Positions 1-8,286 of a stretch of DNA of 64,000 nt are shown here, piece after piece (the first letter of the stretch is position 1; every line of letters starts with the position of its first letter). Origin of the DNA: Desulfosporosinus fructosivorans (GTDB lineage Bacteria > Bacillota > Desulfitobacteriia > Desulfitobacteriales > Desulfitobacteriaceae); the NCBI RefSeq assembly GCF_004766045.1, contig NZ_SPQQ01000004.1, positions 186,001 through 250,000 on the forward strand. Reading direction: 5' to 3'. The translations under genes and the position numbers were made by a program. The notes beneath the pieces were generated by a model. The model searched no databases, was not told the origin of the DNA, and saw only the letters and a list, made by a program, of their open reading frames with translations.

Positions 1-300
1 GCTTAACGGAGCCCAGCCCCATGCACCCGGAATAATGAATCCCGCCATTAAGGTGCTAGCGAGAACGACACGTGGGGTTAACACAAAAATCCAGGAGGCA
101 TGTTCAGAGATTAGTTCCTCCTTATTCATTAATTTTCTTAAATCTCGATATGGTTGAAGAATTGGTGGGCCCTGCCTCATCTGCCAAAATGCTTTACTTT
201 TCTTGATGAAACCTTGAAGAAGCGGAGCCGAAACTAAGATGATTGCTAAATGTCCTAAACTCATCAAAAGACGAGTTATTATCATGAAAAATTCGTCCAT
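1..300 (-). CDS. hyfC: Hydrogenase-4 / complex I subunit 1-like membrane protein (HyfC family), partial
   Basis: Reading leftward from an ATG at 300, the frame stays open to the window edge (100 codons seen). It begins MDEFFMIITRLLMSLGHLAI and continues with a loop containing RQGPPILQPYRDLRKL, the quinone-side signature of the NuoH/HyfC/EchB family, then a second hydrophobic segment. In this family the subunit anchors the hydrogenase arm in the membrane. A strong site (GGAGAG) precedes the ATG, which lies 10 bases after the HyfB stop, so the two are co-transcribed. The rest of the operon lies outside the window. The family call is firm; whether the complex is Hyf, Hyc or Ech type cannot be decided here. 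Confidence 0.85.
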   Translation of the reverse strand, partial: MDEFFMIITRLLMSLGHLAIILVSAPLLQGFIKKSKAFWQMRQGPPILQPYRDLRKLMNKEELISEHASWIFVLTPRVVLASTLMAGFIIPGAWGWAPLS

Positions 301-310
301 CTCTTCTCTC

Positions 311-2248
311 CTAACGTCCTATAATCAAAACGACGACGACTGTAACTAACAGGTAAGCTAAATATAGATGGATGCTCCCTGATTGTAGTTTGCGGATTTG
401 CGACGAAAACCAAAGCAATCCGCGTATTAAGGGGCGATAGAAGATATCTTCAGAGACTGCTTTAATTCTCCCTTCGTACGTTAGAGAACGCAGACTATAA
501 CCAGTTCCGGCAAAATCCCCTTCCACAAGGCGTTGAGAACCTAACACTTTAGCAAAAAGAACTCGAATGGGATTGGTTAATCCGTCGGCAGTATATTGTA
601 AACTCGGAGTTAAGGGCGCACCACAATTCCAAGTCGCCGTAACTCTCTGAATCCCTCGTTTACTTAGAATCACAACGATAGCTGTCAGCAGAACCAGCAG
701 AATTAGATAGACCGAGGACAGGTTAAGCGGTGTCCCAACTGCTGACATTATTGGCGTAACCTCTCCGGTTCTCATAACCGAAAGAGGCAAGTTGATTAGG
801 GCTAACGTCCCAGCGGGCCAAAGTACACTTAAAACCGCTAATCCGCCAGCCAGCAATGGTGCAATGTACTGTACCGGGTGTGCTTCTGCAGCCTTTTCTG
901 CCACTGGAGAACGGGCTTGCCCGAGGAAAGAAATTCCAAACCACTTTACGAATGTAGCTATAGATAAGCCACCAACTAGGGCGAGAATACCAATAAACAA
1001 CGGTAAAAAGACTTTACTCCAGCCATTGGCTAGATGAGCCGTATTCACCCATAGGGATTGAAACAGCATGAATTCCCCCCAGAACCCGCCTAGAGGGGGT
1101 AACGCCGTTATACCAATAATTCCAATAAGCGCAGCCAGACCCGTCTTCGGCATTCGTTTGATCAACCCGCCCAACCGCTCAAGGTTTCGTGTATGCGTTG
1201 TTTGAATGATATTCCCTGCTCCCATAAAAAGTAACGATTTAAACAACATATGCTGCAAAGTATGCCAAAAGAAAGCGATAAGCGCTAAGTCCATGCCCCA
1301 AGAATTATTCCAAGATCTTGCCAGAAAGGCACTACCCAATGCCATGGCAAGGATTCCGACATTTTCTATCGTGGAAAAGGCGAGCAATTTTTTGAGATCT
1401 GACTGCACCGAAGCAGACAATATCCCAACCAGCGCCGACAGTGCTCCGATTAGTAAAAATAACCACCCCCACCAAACTGGACCAGGTCCTATCGTCAACC
1501 AGACCAATCTAATAAAGAGATAGAGCGCAATTTTCACCATGACCCCAGACATTAGTGAAGATACAGGACTTGGTGCTGCTGAATGAGCATAGGGCAACCA
1601 AATATGAAACGGCACAAAACCAGCTTTTGTCCCTAGTCCAATAAAGAAAGCTAGAAAAATTAAATTTAGTTGGATTGTGGAAAGTGAGGGGACCGCCCCC
1701 GCCCATACTTCAAAGGCAAAACTTCCTGTCGAGGCATATAAAAATAAAATCGCGGCCATCAAAAAGACTGTTCCAACATGAGTCATAATGAAATAGATGT
1801 ACGCTGCTTTTTGATTTTGAGGGTCTTCATGTTCATAGAGAACTAAGAAAAATGAAAACAAGGACATCATTTCCCAAGTTAATAGAAAGGTGAAGCCATC
1901 ATCCGCAAGCACTACGCCATACATACTGCCAAGAAACAAAAACCAAGGCACATAAAAAGACAAAAGAGATTTCTTCTTTTCTTCATATTCCTTTAGATAA
2001 CCTAGGGCATAGAGAGACGATAACCCTTGCCCTAAGAGTAAAATAAAAATGAAGAACATCGTTAGACCATCTAATTTCCAAGTAAGTGAAAGTCCCGCTC
2101 CAGCATCTGTAACGAATCGTAATCCGGTACTAATCCAGCCCTCAACTCGATAAGTCAAAAACACTCCCAAGATGAATCCGACTCCAGCTAATGCAATACT
2201 TAAGCTCATTAATAATTGCCGTACGGATTGACTCCCCTTATTAACCAT
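311..2248 (-). CDS. hyfB: Proton-translocating hydrogenase membrane subunit (HyfB / NuoL-like)
   Basis: 645 residues, highly hydrophobic with about 15 predicted membrane helices, matching the usual size of the HyfB/HycC antiporter-like subunit. Family marks seen: LTWEMMSLFSFFLVLYEHE (the glutamate of the proton-channel TWE motif, about residue 125), GTKAGFVPFHIWLPYAHSAA (about 205-225, essential lysine and histidine region) and SPVSSLMSGVMVK. It would pump protons or sodium coupled to a membrane-bound [NiFe] hydrogenase or formate hydrogenlyase. The ATG at 2248 has AGGGGGA upstream. It is the first gene visible in the operon and is followed 10 bp later by the HyfC homologue. Family knowledge gives the role; the electron partner is unknown. 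Confidence 0.85.
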   Translation of the reverse strand: MVNKGSQSVRQLLMSLSIALAGVGFILGVFLTYRVEGWISTGLRFVTDAGAGLSLTWKLDGLTMFFIFILLLGQGLSSLYALGYLKEYEEKKKSLLSFYVPWFLFLGSMYGVVLADDGFTFLLTWEMMSLFSFFLVLYEHEDPQNQKAAYIYFIMTHVGTVFLMAAILFLYASTGSFAFEVWAGAVPSLSTIQLNLIFLAFFIGLGTKAGFVPFHIWLPYAHSAAPSPVSSLMSGVMVKIALYLFIRLVWLTIGPGPVWWGWLFLLIGALSALVGILSASVQSDLKKLLAFSTIENVGILAMALGSAFLARSWNNSWGMDLALIAFFWHTLQHMLFKSLLFMGAGNIIQTTHTRNLERLGGLIKRMPKTGLAALIGIIGITALPPLGGFWGEFMLFQSLWVNTAHLANGWSKVFLPLFIGILALVGGLSIATFVKWFGISFLGQARSPVAEKAAEAHPVQYIAPLLAGGLAVLSVLWPAGTLALINLPLSVMRTGEVTPIMSAVGTPLNLSSVYLILLVLLTAIVVILSKRGIQRVTATWNCGAPLTPSLQYTADGLTNPIRVLFAKVLGSQRLVEGDFAGTGYSLRSLTYEGRIKAVSEDIFYRPLIRGLLWFSSQIRKLQSGSIHLYLAYLLVTVVVVLIIGR

Positions 2249-2405
2249 TAATACTTTCCCCCTGATTATCTTTTATGTATGATTGCGCTTGTTTTTACCT
2301 AGTTATATTATACATTTATCACGTATTTCCCCAGTATATCATAAATAATAATTTCATAAACAGCAAGAGATACCATTTTTCCTTAATATTTTCAAATATC
2401 ATTGC

Positions 2406-2465
2406 ATTCCAGCTTGTTCCAACTTATTCCGAATTATTTCGGCTTATTCCACCTTGTTTTAGCAT
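2406..2465. repeat. Six tandem 10-bp degenerate repeats upstream of hyfB
   Basis: Consecutive 10-base units read attccagctt, gttccaactt, attccgaatt, atttcggctt, attccacctt and gttttagcat. The period is about one helical turn, so the units would face the same side of the DNA. They lie about 160-220 bp upstream of the hyfB start codon, a plausible place for an activator or for intrinsic curvature. The function is inferred only from the phasing. Confidence 0.6.
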
Positions 2466-2529
2466 ATATGCATATTTTATATTCTAAAAATGTTCATGAT
2501 ATTATAAACAGCTTTTAAAAATGGGTATC

Positions 2530-2562
2530 AAAAAAGAGGCGCCCTATATGGAGCGCCTCTTC
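2530..2562 (-). terminator. Rho-independent terminator of the ter operon
   Basis: Stem agaggcgc / gcgcctct (2535-2542 with 2553-2560, extended by one A-T pair) followed on the minus strand by a run of six T. It sits just after the last terD stop. Confidence 0.85.
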
Positions 2563-2573
2563 TAACAAAAAGA

Positions 2574-3158
2574 TTAACCTACTTGTAAACCATAGTTTGA
2601 ACAAAGTGCGCTCAAACCACCCGAGAAACCATTACCTACTGCATTGAACTTCCATTCCCCTTGATGGCGGTATAGTTCACAAACAACAAGCGCAGTTTCA
2701 ACCGAAAAATCTTCCCCTAGATCATAACGCATGACTTCTTTTCCGTCGGTTTCATTGACAACACGCACAAAAGCATTGGATACTTGGCCAAAGTTTTGTG
2801 CTCTTTGCGCCGCCTCATGAATTGTAACAGCAAAGGCAATTTTATCTACATGTACAGGTACAAGGGCTAGATCAACCTTGACCTGCTCATCATCTCCATC
2901 CCCTTCACCAGTGAGATTATCCCCTGTATGTTTTACTGAACTATTTCCACCGACAAGATTATTGTAATAAACAAAATCTTCGATACCGCCGGCCTTGCCA
3001 TTTTTATCAAGCAAGAACACAGAAGCATCTAGGTCAAAGTCTGAACCACCGGAATACTTATTAGTATCCCAGCCTAATCCAACGATAATCTTTGATAGCC
3101 CAGGGTTTCCCTTTGTCAGGTCAATCTTTTGTCCTTTTTGTAAGCTGATGACCGCCAT
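2574..3158 (-). CDS. terD: TerD-family stress/tellurite resistance protein, type A copy 1
   Basis: 194 residues, full-length single TerD domain. It starts [20 protein letters not shown] and carries the calcium-binding hallmarks [12 protein letters not shown] (about 41-52) and [14 protein letters not shown] (about 85-98). TerD proteins are cytoplasmic beta-sandwich calcium binders of the Ter stress system; their biochemical role in tellurite or phage resistance is not settled. This is the last gene of the operon and is followed by a good terminator. It is the most diverged of the three type-A copies, lacking the [17 protein letters not shown] tail of the other two and ending [14 protein letters not shown]. 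Confidence 0.93.
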   Translation of the reverse strand: MAVISLQKGQKIDLTKGNPGLSKIIVGLGWDTNKYSGGSDFDLDASVFLLDKNGKAGGIEDFVYYNNLVGGNSSVKHTGDNLTGEGDGDDEQVKVDLALVPVHVDKIAFAVTIHEAAQRAQNFGQVSNAFVRVVNETDGKEVMRYDLGEDFSVETALVVCELYRHQGEWKFNAVGNGFSGGLSALCSNYGLQVG

Positions 3159-3183
3159 AAAAGCACTTCCTTTCTCCGAGCGT

Positions 3184-3279
3184 GAAACTCCCTCGTCTAC
3201 AAGTAGTACCCCGTACTCTGTTTAGAGGGGGTAGACTCCCCCTCCGTACCGAAGTCTGTATGTTCAACTTTAGTTGAAC
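3184..3279 (-). repeat. Palindrome-rich repeat element, copy A
   Basis: Read on the minus strand this spacer starts with an 18-base palindrome (3262-3279, gttcaac...gttgaac) followed by a G-run/C-run hairpin and the string acttgtag. The same order and many of the same words recur on the plus strand at 4824-4922. The two copies therefore lie in inverted orientation in two terD spacers. It may be a small non-autonomous element of the IS200/IS605 palindrome type; no transposase is present. Confidence 0.5.
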
Positions 3280-3322
3280 TGGATTTCCCCGTCCATCTGA
3301 CCTCTGGCTTCTGACCTCTGAC

Positions 3323-3901
3323 TTATACGTCTAACCCGAAATCTTTGCACAGTCCCGCCAGGCCATTTTGGTATCCGCTACCGATAGCATTAAACTTCCA
3401 TTCTGTGTTATTGCGATAGAGCTCACCTACAACAACAGCAGTCTCAACAGAGAAGTCTTCGCCGAGGTCATAACGAATTATTTCCTCACCTGAGGCTTCA
3501 TTGACAACGCGTACAAAGGCATTGGAAACTTGTCCAAAGTTTTGACTGCGTTCTTTAGCATCGTGGATTGTAATACCAAAGGTGATCTTATCAACGCTAC
3601 TGGAAACCAAAGCTAGGTCGACTTTGACCTGTTCATCATCCCCATCCCCAGCACCGGAAAGATTATCTCCAGTATGGGTCACAGAACCATCGGGACTCTT
3701 AGGATTATTGAAAAAGACGAAATTCTTGTCATCTGCAACTTTTCCTTCAGAATTCAACAAAAATACAGAGGCGTCTAAATCAAAGTCTTTTCCGCCATCA
3801 TACTTGTTGATATCCCAACCAAGACCAATAATGATCTTTGTAAGACCCGGATTTGATTTAGTTAGATCGACCTTTTGCCCCTTTTGTAAACTAATTGCCA
3901 T
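3323..3901 (-). CDS. terD: TerD-family protein, type A copy 2
   Basis: 192 residues with a TerD domain. It has [12 protein letters not shown] (about 40-51) and [14 protein letters not shown], the acidic calcium-binding loops of the family, and ends [17 protein letters not shown]. The ATG at 3901 is preceded by AAGGGGGAT. It is very similar over its whole length to the copy at 4932-5510, and each is preceded in transcription by a glycine-rich type-B copy. This suggests that a B+A pair was duplicated as a unit. It would act in the cytoplasm in the Ter response. Confidence 0.93.
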   Translation of the reverse strand: MAISLQKGQKVDLTKSNPGLTKIIIGLGWDINKYDGGKDFDLDASVFLLNSEGKVADDKNFVFFNNPKSPDGSVTHTGDNLSGAGDGDDEQVKVDLALVSSSVDKITFGITIHDAKERSQNFGQVSNAFVRVVNEASGEEIIRYDLGEDFSVETAVVVGELYRNNTEWKFNAIGSGYQNGLAGLCKDFGLDV

Positions 3902-3925
3902 AATAGATATCCCCCTTATAATATA

Positions 3926-4549
3926 TTATTGATATCGACGGACGAGTTCGCTTAAGGATCCATCATTCGTCCCTTCGCCGATTGCAGCGAATTTCCACTC
4001 ATTATTATGTCGATAAACTTCAGCGACCACTAAGCTTGTTTTCCCTGCATAACTGTCAGTTAAATTGAACCGACAAAATTCTTGATCATTCACTGGGTTT
4101 ACAACTCGGATAAATGCGTTGGCGATCAGTCCAAAGTCTTGTTTGCGCTTCACACAATCGTAAATATTAACAACAAAAACAATTTTTTGAACATTACTAG
4201 GGACACCGCTTAGATCCACTTGAATTTGTTCATCGTCTCCATCACCAGCACCAGTCAGGTTATCCCCACTGTGTTTGACACTTTTATCCCCGCTTTGGAG
4301 ATTTCCAAAATAGACTAAGCGATCTTTCGAAGTTAGCTTGTCCTGCGCATCCAACAGGATGGCAGATGCATCACAATCGATTGAAGCTGAAGCCCCTCCG
4401 CCTCCTCCAAACAGCCCTCCGAGAATGCCGCCTGATTTCGGTTTCCCTGCTACTTCATCCCATCCTAGGCCTACCAAAATTTTCGATAATCCAGGATTTC
4501 CCTTAGTTAAGTCTATCTTTTGTCCTTTTTGCAAGTTAATCGTTGCCAC
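3926..4549 (-). CDS. terD: TerD-family protein, type B (glycine-rich loop) copy 1
   Basis: 207 residues starting at a GTG (4549) with AAGGGGGA upstream. The TerD fold is interrupted after GLGWDEVAGKPKSG by a glycine-rich insert (about residues 41-53, GGILGGLFGGGGG) before SIDCDASAILLD. The second calcium loop is [14 protein letters not shown]. This subtype resembles TerD/TerE-like proteins with a flexible loop. The glycine loop could mediate self-association or membrane contact, but that is a guess. It lies 24 bp upstream of the copy-2 type-A gene. Confidence 0.9.
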   Translation of the reverse strand: MATINLQKGQKIDLTKGNPGLSKILVGLGWDEVAGKPKSGGILGGLFGGGGGASASIDCDASAILLDAQDKLTSKDRLVYFGNLQSGDKSVKHSGDNLTGAGDGDDEQIQVDLSGVPSNVQKIVFVVNIYDCVKRKQDFGLIANAFIRVVNPVNDQEFCRFNLTDSYAGKTSLVVAEVYRHNNEWKFAAIGEGTNDGSLSELVRRYQ

Positions 4550-4823
4550 TGTAATCCCCCTTTAAAGAATAAATCTATTTCATTTTTCGACACATTCACA
4601 CTCTGATAAGCCTTCATGACTGTATAATATCACATGAATGCTTTCGAAAAATCTTTATCTATAATGTTCACATAAATTTCACATTTTAAACTTTTTACCC
4701 TTAGTTGATATCCTCCTTCCACATATACCATAGTTTACCATATCAAAATACGTTATACAACATACAAGACTATTATGTAACTCACTGCTTAAAAGCAGTC
4801 ACTTTGCACCCTCTTGTGAACTT

Positions 4824-4922
4824 GTTCAACTAAAATTGAACATTGAGACTTAGGCGGGGGACCCTACCCCCACCTAAGCAGAATACGAGGTTCCACTCCC
4901 ACTTGTAGCAGTGGGAGCCTCA
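4824..4922 (+). repeat. Palindrome-rich repeat element, copy B (in the 4550-4931 spacer)
   Basis: Begins with gttcaactaaaattgaac (4824-4841), then acttaggcgggggac with its complementary C-run (hairpin about 4850-4877) and a second hairpin around ctcccacttgtagcagtgggag (4895-4916). It is the inverted-orientation relative of 3184-3279. The rest of the 382-bp spacer 4550-4931 is AT-rich with no believable gene. The hairpins may also terminate or process the terD transcript ending at 4932. Confidence 0.5.
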
Positions 4923-4931
4923 GTACTTGGA

Positions 4932-5510
4932 TTAAACGTCTAGTCCGAAATCTTTACAAAGTCCCGCCAGTCCATTCTGATAACCACTTCCAATGGCATT
5001 GAATTTCCATTCCTGACCGTTTCGATAGAGATCGCAAACGACAATTGCTGTTTCAATGGAGAAATCTTCTCCGAGGTCATACCGGATTAGTTCTTCGCCT
5101 GTTGCTTCGTTAACAACACGTACATACGCATTGGATACTTGTCCGAAATTTTGATTGCGTTCTTGCGCTTCGTGGATGGTAATAGCAAAGGAAATTTTAT
5201 GGACGTTTGCCGGGACAATTGCAAGATCAATTTTAACTTGCTCATCATCCCCATCGCCAGCGCCCGTCTTATTATCACCAGAATGGATAACTGCTCCCTC
5301 GGCACTCTTTGGGTTGTTGAAGTAAATGAAATTCTTCTCATCAGCAACCTTTCCCTCAGGACTTAACATAAACGCTGAGGTATCTAGGTCAAATTCTTTC
5401 CCGCCATCATACTTATTTACATCCCAGCCAAGACCGATAAAGATTTTTGTTAGACCTGGGTTTGTTTTGGTAAGGTCGACTTTTTGACCTTTTTTCAAAC
5501 TAATTGTCAT
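4932..5510 (-). CDS. terD: TerD-family protein, type A copy 3
   Basis: 192 residues from ATG 5510 ([20 protein letters not shown]). An upstream in-frame ATG at 5537 is unlikely because AAGGGGGAT sits 7 bases before 5510 and all paralogs begin at this point. The TerD calcium loops are [12 protein letters not shown] and [14 protein letters not shown]. In the first loop the usual DASVFLL has become DTSAFML, so calcium affinity may differ from the other type-A copies. The C-terminus [17 protein letters not shown] is identical to that of copy 2, consistent with recent duplication or gene conversion. Confidence 0.93.
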   Translation of the reverse strand: MTISLKKGQKVDLTKTNPGLTKIFIGLGWDVNKYDGGKEFDLDTSAFMLSPEGKVADEKNFIYFNNPKSAEGAVIHSGDNKTGAGDGDDEQVKIDLAIVPANVHKISFAITIHEAQERNQNFGQVSNAYVRVVNEATGEELIRYDLGEDFSIETAIVVCDLYRNGQEWKFNAIGSGYQNGLAGLCKDFGLDV

Positions 5511-5612
5511 TTGTGTATCCCCCTTCAATTTAGACATTCTAGTTAGTAAACCTAATCCTTAACTTGCGTTGTTACAATCCTCTATAAGGTTCCCCCCGAG
5601 GATGAAGCCCTA

Positions 5613-6224
5613 TTACTGATATCTGCGGATTAGTTCGGTAATAGAGAAATCATTTGTTGCTTCGCCAAGTGCATTAAATTTCCACTCCGCATTATGGCGA
5701 TAAACTTCAGCAACCACTAGGCTAGTTTTGCCTGCATAAGTATCGGTTAGATTGAACCGGCATAATTCTTGGCCATTAGCTGGATTAACAACCCTGATAA
5801 AAGCGTTGGCAATAAGTCCAAAGTCTTGCTTTCTATTCTTGCAATCATAGATATTAACAACAAAGACAATCTTTTGGACATCGCTCGGAACATTGCTTAA
5901 ATCCACATGGATTTGTTCATCGTCTCCCTCACCAGCTCCGGTAAGATTATCCCCACTGTGTTTCACACTTTTGTCAGCGCTTTGCAGATTTCCGAAGTAC
6001 ACCAGCCGGTCTTTTGCAGTTAGTTTATCCTGCGCATTGAGTAGAATTGCAGAAGCATCGCAATCGATTTTCGCCGCTCCTCCGCCTCCTAAAATGCCAC
6101 CCAGAAAGCCACCTGATTTTGGTTTGTCTGCGCCTGCATCCCAGCCTAAGCCCACCATAATTTTCGATAAGCCTGGATTCCCTTTGGTTAAATCGAGCTT
6201 TTGTCCTTTTTGCAAATTAATCAT
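5613..6224 (-). CDS. terD: TerD-family protein, type B (glycine-rich loop) copy 2
   Basis: 203 residues from ATG 6224 ([19 protein letters not shown]). A longer frame to 6257 lacks a ribosome site and extends past the family start. It has the glycine-rich insert GGFLGGILGGGGA (about 37-49), then KIDCDASAILLN and GAGEGDDEQIHVDL. The second loop has GEGDD instead of GDGDD, a conservative change in a calcium-binding position. It is the first terD after the enzyme genes, 45 bp downstream of the HAD gene. It is closely related to 3926-4549. Confidence 0.92.
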   Translation of the reverse strand: MINLQKGQKLDLTKGNPGLSKIMVGLGWDAGADKPKSGGFLGGILGGGGAAKIDCDASAILLNAQDKLTAKDRLVYFGNLQSADKSVKHSGDNLTGAGEGDDEQIHVDLSNVPSDVQKIVFVVNIYDCKNRKQDFGLIANAFIRVVNPANGQELCRFNLTDTYAGKTSLVVAEVYRHNAEWKFNALGEATNDFSITELIRRYQ

Positions 6225-6269
6225 TGCTACTATAATCCCCCTTTTTAAGACTAACACTATTTTAAATCA

Positions 6270-7109
6270 TTATACAACTATTTGATTGGCAAGCGACCAC
6301 GGTATACTCTCTAAAATTTCTTCCGCTGCTTCGATTCCGCTTTTTTGTGTGAATTTGATCTTCTCCAAGCCGGATTTCCCCTGAATATGAAGAGAATATA
6401 ATTCACCATGCGCTGGGGCAAGGCCAAGATCAGCCGCTTTGAGCATATCTAAGTCGAGTAACGAATCTCCTGCCGCAACAACACAGCTTATGCCTTCTTT
6501 TTCCTTGATATATAGGATGGCCGCCTTTTTGTTAACATTCAAGGGAACTAGATATAATTTTCTCCCTTGGATCGATAGCTCCCAGTTGTTTTCCCTCGCC
6601 CACAGTTTAAACGCCGCTAACTCAGTTACGGGAATCTTTTCTCGATCAATTAAGCAATAATAAAACAGTTCATCAGCCATCTTACCCGAATCTTTGAGAA
6701 CCCAAGAAGAGTGGGAAATTTCCTCAAACTTTTTGATCAGATCCTGCGCGGCCAAACACTTATCTCTTCCCTCTATGACAAGCCGGGACCAGTCACTATC
6801 TTCTACACCTTCAGAAAAGATTGTCCCGCCGTTACTGGTTACGGCGTATTGATGGGTTATGCCATAGCTCAGGAAATTAATGCGCTGATATTGAAGCTTA
6901 GTCCGAGTGGTTACCGGTACAAACAGGGCCTTTTGAGCAATTTCCTTGAGCGCATTTAAAGCGTTTTGAGTCATATAGGAAATAAATCGGTCATCCAGCC
7001 TTTCGACGGGTCTAATTTGTTCGTCGATTTCTTTGCTGATAAACGTTTTGTGGGAATAGATCAAAGTTTGGTCGAGATCGCTGGCAAATAACATTAAGTC
7101 CTCCATCAT
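6270..7109 (-). CDS. HAD-superfamily phosphatase of the Ter biosynthetic module (sucrose-6-phosphatase/Cof-like)
   Basis: 279 residues from ATG 7109, which overlaps the upstream stop as ATGA. HAD motif I is FASDLDQTL (nucleophile and acid/base aspartates, about 8-16). Motif II is VPVTTRT (about 75-81). The conserved lysine lies near NVNKKAA and motif IV is AAGDSLLDLDML. A C2-type cap lies between motifs II and III. Its likely role is removing phosphate from a small product made by the neighbouring PRTase-type proteins. This gene set, HAD + StiP/PELOTA + PRTase-TRSP + CitE-like lyase beside terD, is the known Ter-associated biosynthetic operon; its product has not been established. Confidence 0.82.
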   Translation of the reverse strand: MMEDLMLFASDLDQTLIYSHKTFISKEIDEQIRPVERLDDRFISYMTQNALNALKEIAQKALFVPVTTRTKLQYQRINFLSYGITHQYAVTSNGGTIFSEGVEDSDWSRLVIEGRDKCLAAQDLIKKFEEISHSSWVLKDSGKMADELFYYCLIDREKIPVTELAAFKLWARENNWELSIQGRKLYLVPLNVNKKAAILYIKEKEGISCVVAAGDSLLDLDMLKAADLGLAPAHGELYSLHIQGKSGLEKIKFTQKSGIEAAEEILESIPWSLANQIVV

Positions 7110-8236
7110 AGCTGTTTCACCAAGCCGCAACAAGAATACGTAAGATCAGGATACTCTTCAACTGGGACTCCTTTATCGTTGGCCAGCAGAAGAATGTGTT
7201 TTAAATTCGGATTATTTATTCGATCGACCAGAATCCTTTCCGGTAGTCGCCTTAAGAGAACCCTGGTTGTCTCTCCAATGCCTGGCTTTATAAAGTTAAT
7301 ATCCGTAATTCCAAACGTTTCCTGGATACGCTTTAATGCTTTCAGCCCCTGCCAAGTCACCTCGACCTCATCGTCAACCTGATCATCATTAGCGTCATCA
7401 CCAGAAGAGTGTCGTAATCCGAGAGTTTTAAATTCCGCTGAAATTGTGTCGACGAAGAGGTTCGAAACCTCCTCCTTCAGTAGCTCTTGATAAAATCTAG
7501 CCCCATGAAACTCATTCTCCCCGATAAGATCTGTACGAAAAACAGTTCGACTAACTAACCCAGATACGGTTGAATTTAAACAAGCACTAGGGATCAAGTA
7601 GTCTTCTCTTGTGCCGAACGTCTTTACACAGTACCCTGGATCAGCTAGGACTGCTAAGTCATCATCTAACTCGTACCCATATTTGACTTTGAACTCAGTG
7701 CACGCCTGACTCAAAACGCTTGTTATAGCCCCTTTTCCTGTCCAACCATCAATAAACTGGATCTTAGAATCGAGGTGATTTTGAAGAATATACAGGATAG
7801 CATTTTCATCGATACCCCTACCTCGAATGATTGAAATACTGTAATGAGGTAAATCCAGACCATGAACTTCTAAAAGATAGCGTTTAATTAACACTCCAAT
7901 TGGCGTACCCGCTCGAGCAAGAGATACCAGAACCATCTTGGGGCCGTTTCGTTTCAAAATGCTCTCCGCTACTATCCCTACACCCTGTGCGACTTTAGAG
8001 GCACTCTCTTGTAGCGTCTGATGAAATAGATCTAGATACTCCTTGGTTGGCTCATATTCTATTGGAAGCATTTCCGAATAATGACCGCCAGATTGAACAT
8101 TTTTCTCTCGTGTATACAAATCTGTTTCCAGCAATAACCCATTGAGATTTTTAAGCAAAAAGATGACATCATTTGATTTATAACTTCCTATAGGCAAAGG
8201 ATCTGGAATACGATTTATGAAGATCTTATCGATCAC
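7106..8236 (-). CDS. StiP-type protein with C-terminal PELOTA RNA-binding domain
   Basis: About 376 residues. I prefer the GTG at 8236 because AGAGGTGG lies 7 bases upstream; the ATG at 8278 has a poorly spaced site. The N-terminal two thirds match the StiP family (annotated as a cysteine protease and related to PRTases): MVLVSLARAGTPIGVLIKRY, SIIRGRGID and IQFIDGWTGKGAI. The last ~90 residues, from about TRVLLRRLPERILVD on, form a PELOTA-like domain ending YSCCGLVKQL. It is a member of the Ter-linked enzyme set. Function is by family association only. It overlaps the HAD gene by 4 bp and follows the PRTase gene with a 50-bp gap. Confidence 0.82.
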   Translation of the reverse strand: MIDKIFINRIPDPLPIGSYKSNDVIFLLKNLNGLLLETDLYTREKNVQSGGHYSEMLPIEYEPTKEYLDLFHQTLQESASKVAQGVGIVAESILKRNGPKMVLVSLARAGTPIGVLIKRYLLEVHGLDLPHYSISIIRGRGIDENAILYILQNHLDSKIQFIDGWTGKGAITSVLSQACTEFKVKYGYELDDDLAVLADPGYCVKTFGTREDYLIPSACLNSTVSGLVSRTVFRTDLIGENEFHGARFYQELLKEEVSNLFVDTISAEFKTLGLRHSSGDDANDDQVDDEVEVTWQGLKALKRIQETFGITDINFIKPGIGETTRVLLRRLPERILVDRINNPNLKHILLLANDKGVPVEEYPDLTYSCCGLVKQL

Positions 8237-8286
8237 CTGACGACCACCTCTTTTCCTAATCTTAACACAAGGACACATACCCCCAA

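Larger units (their letters stand above)
2249..2573. other. Intergenic region upstream of the hydrogenase operon
   Basis: AT-rich spacer between the hyfB start and the end of the ter operon. It holds a six-unit 10-bp repeat (2406-2465) and the ter terminator (2530-2562). No coding frame looks real and I see no convincing sigma-70 or sigma-54 promoter. Confidence 0.6.
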
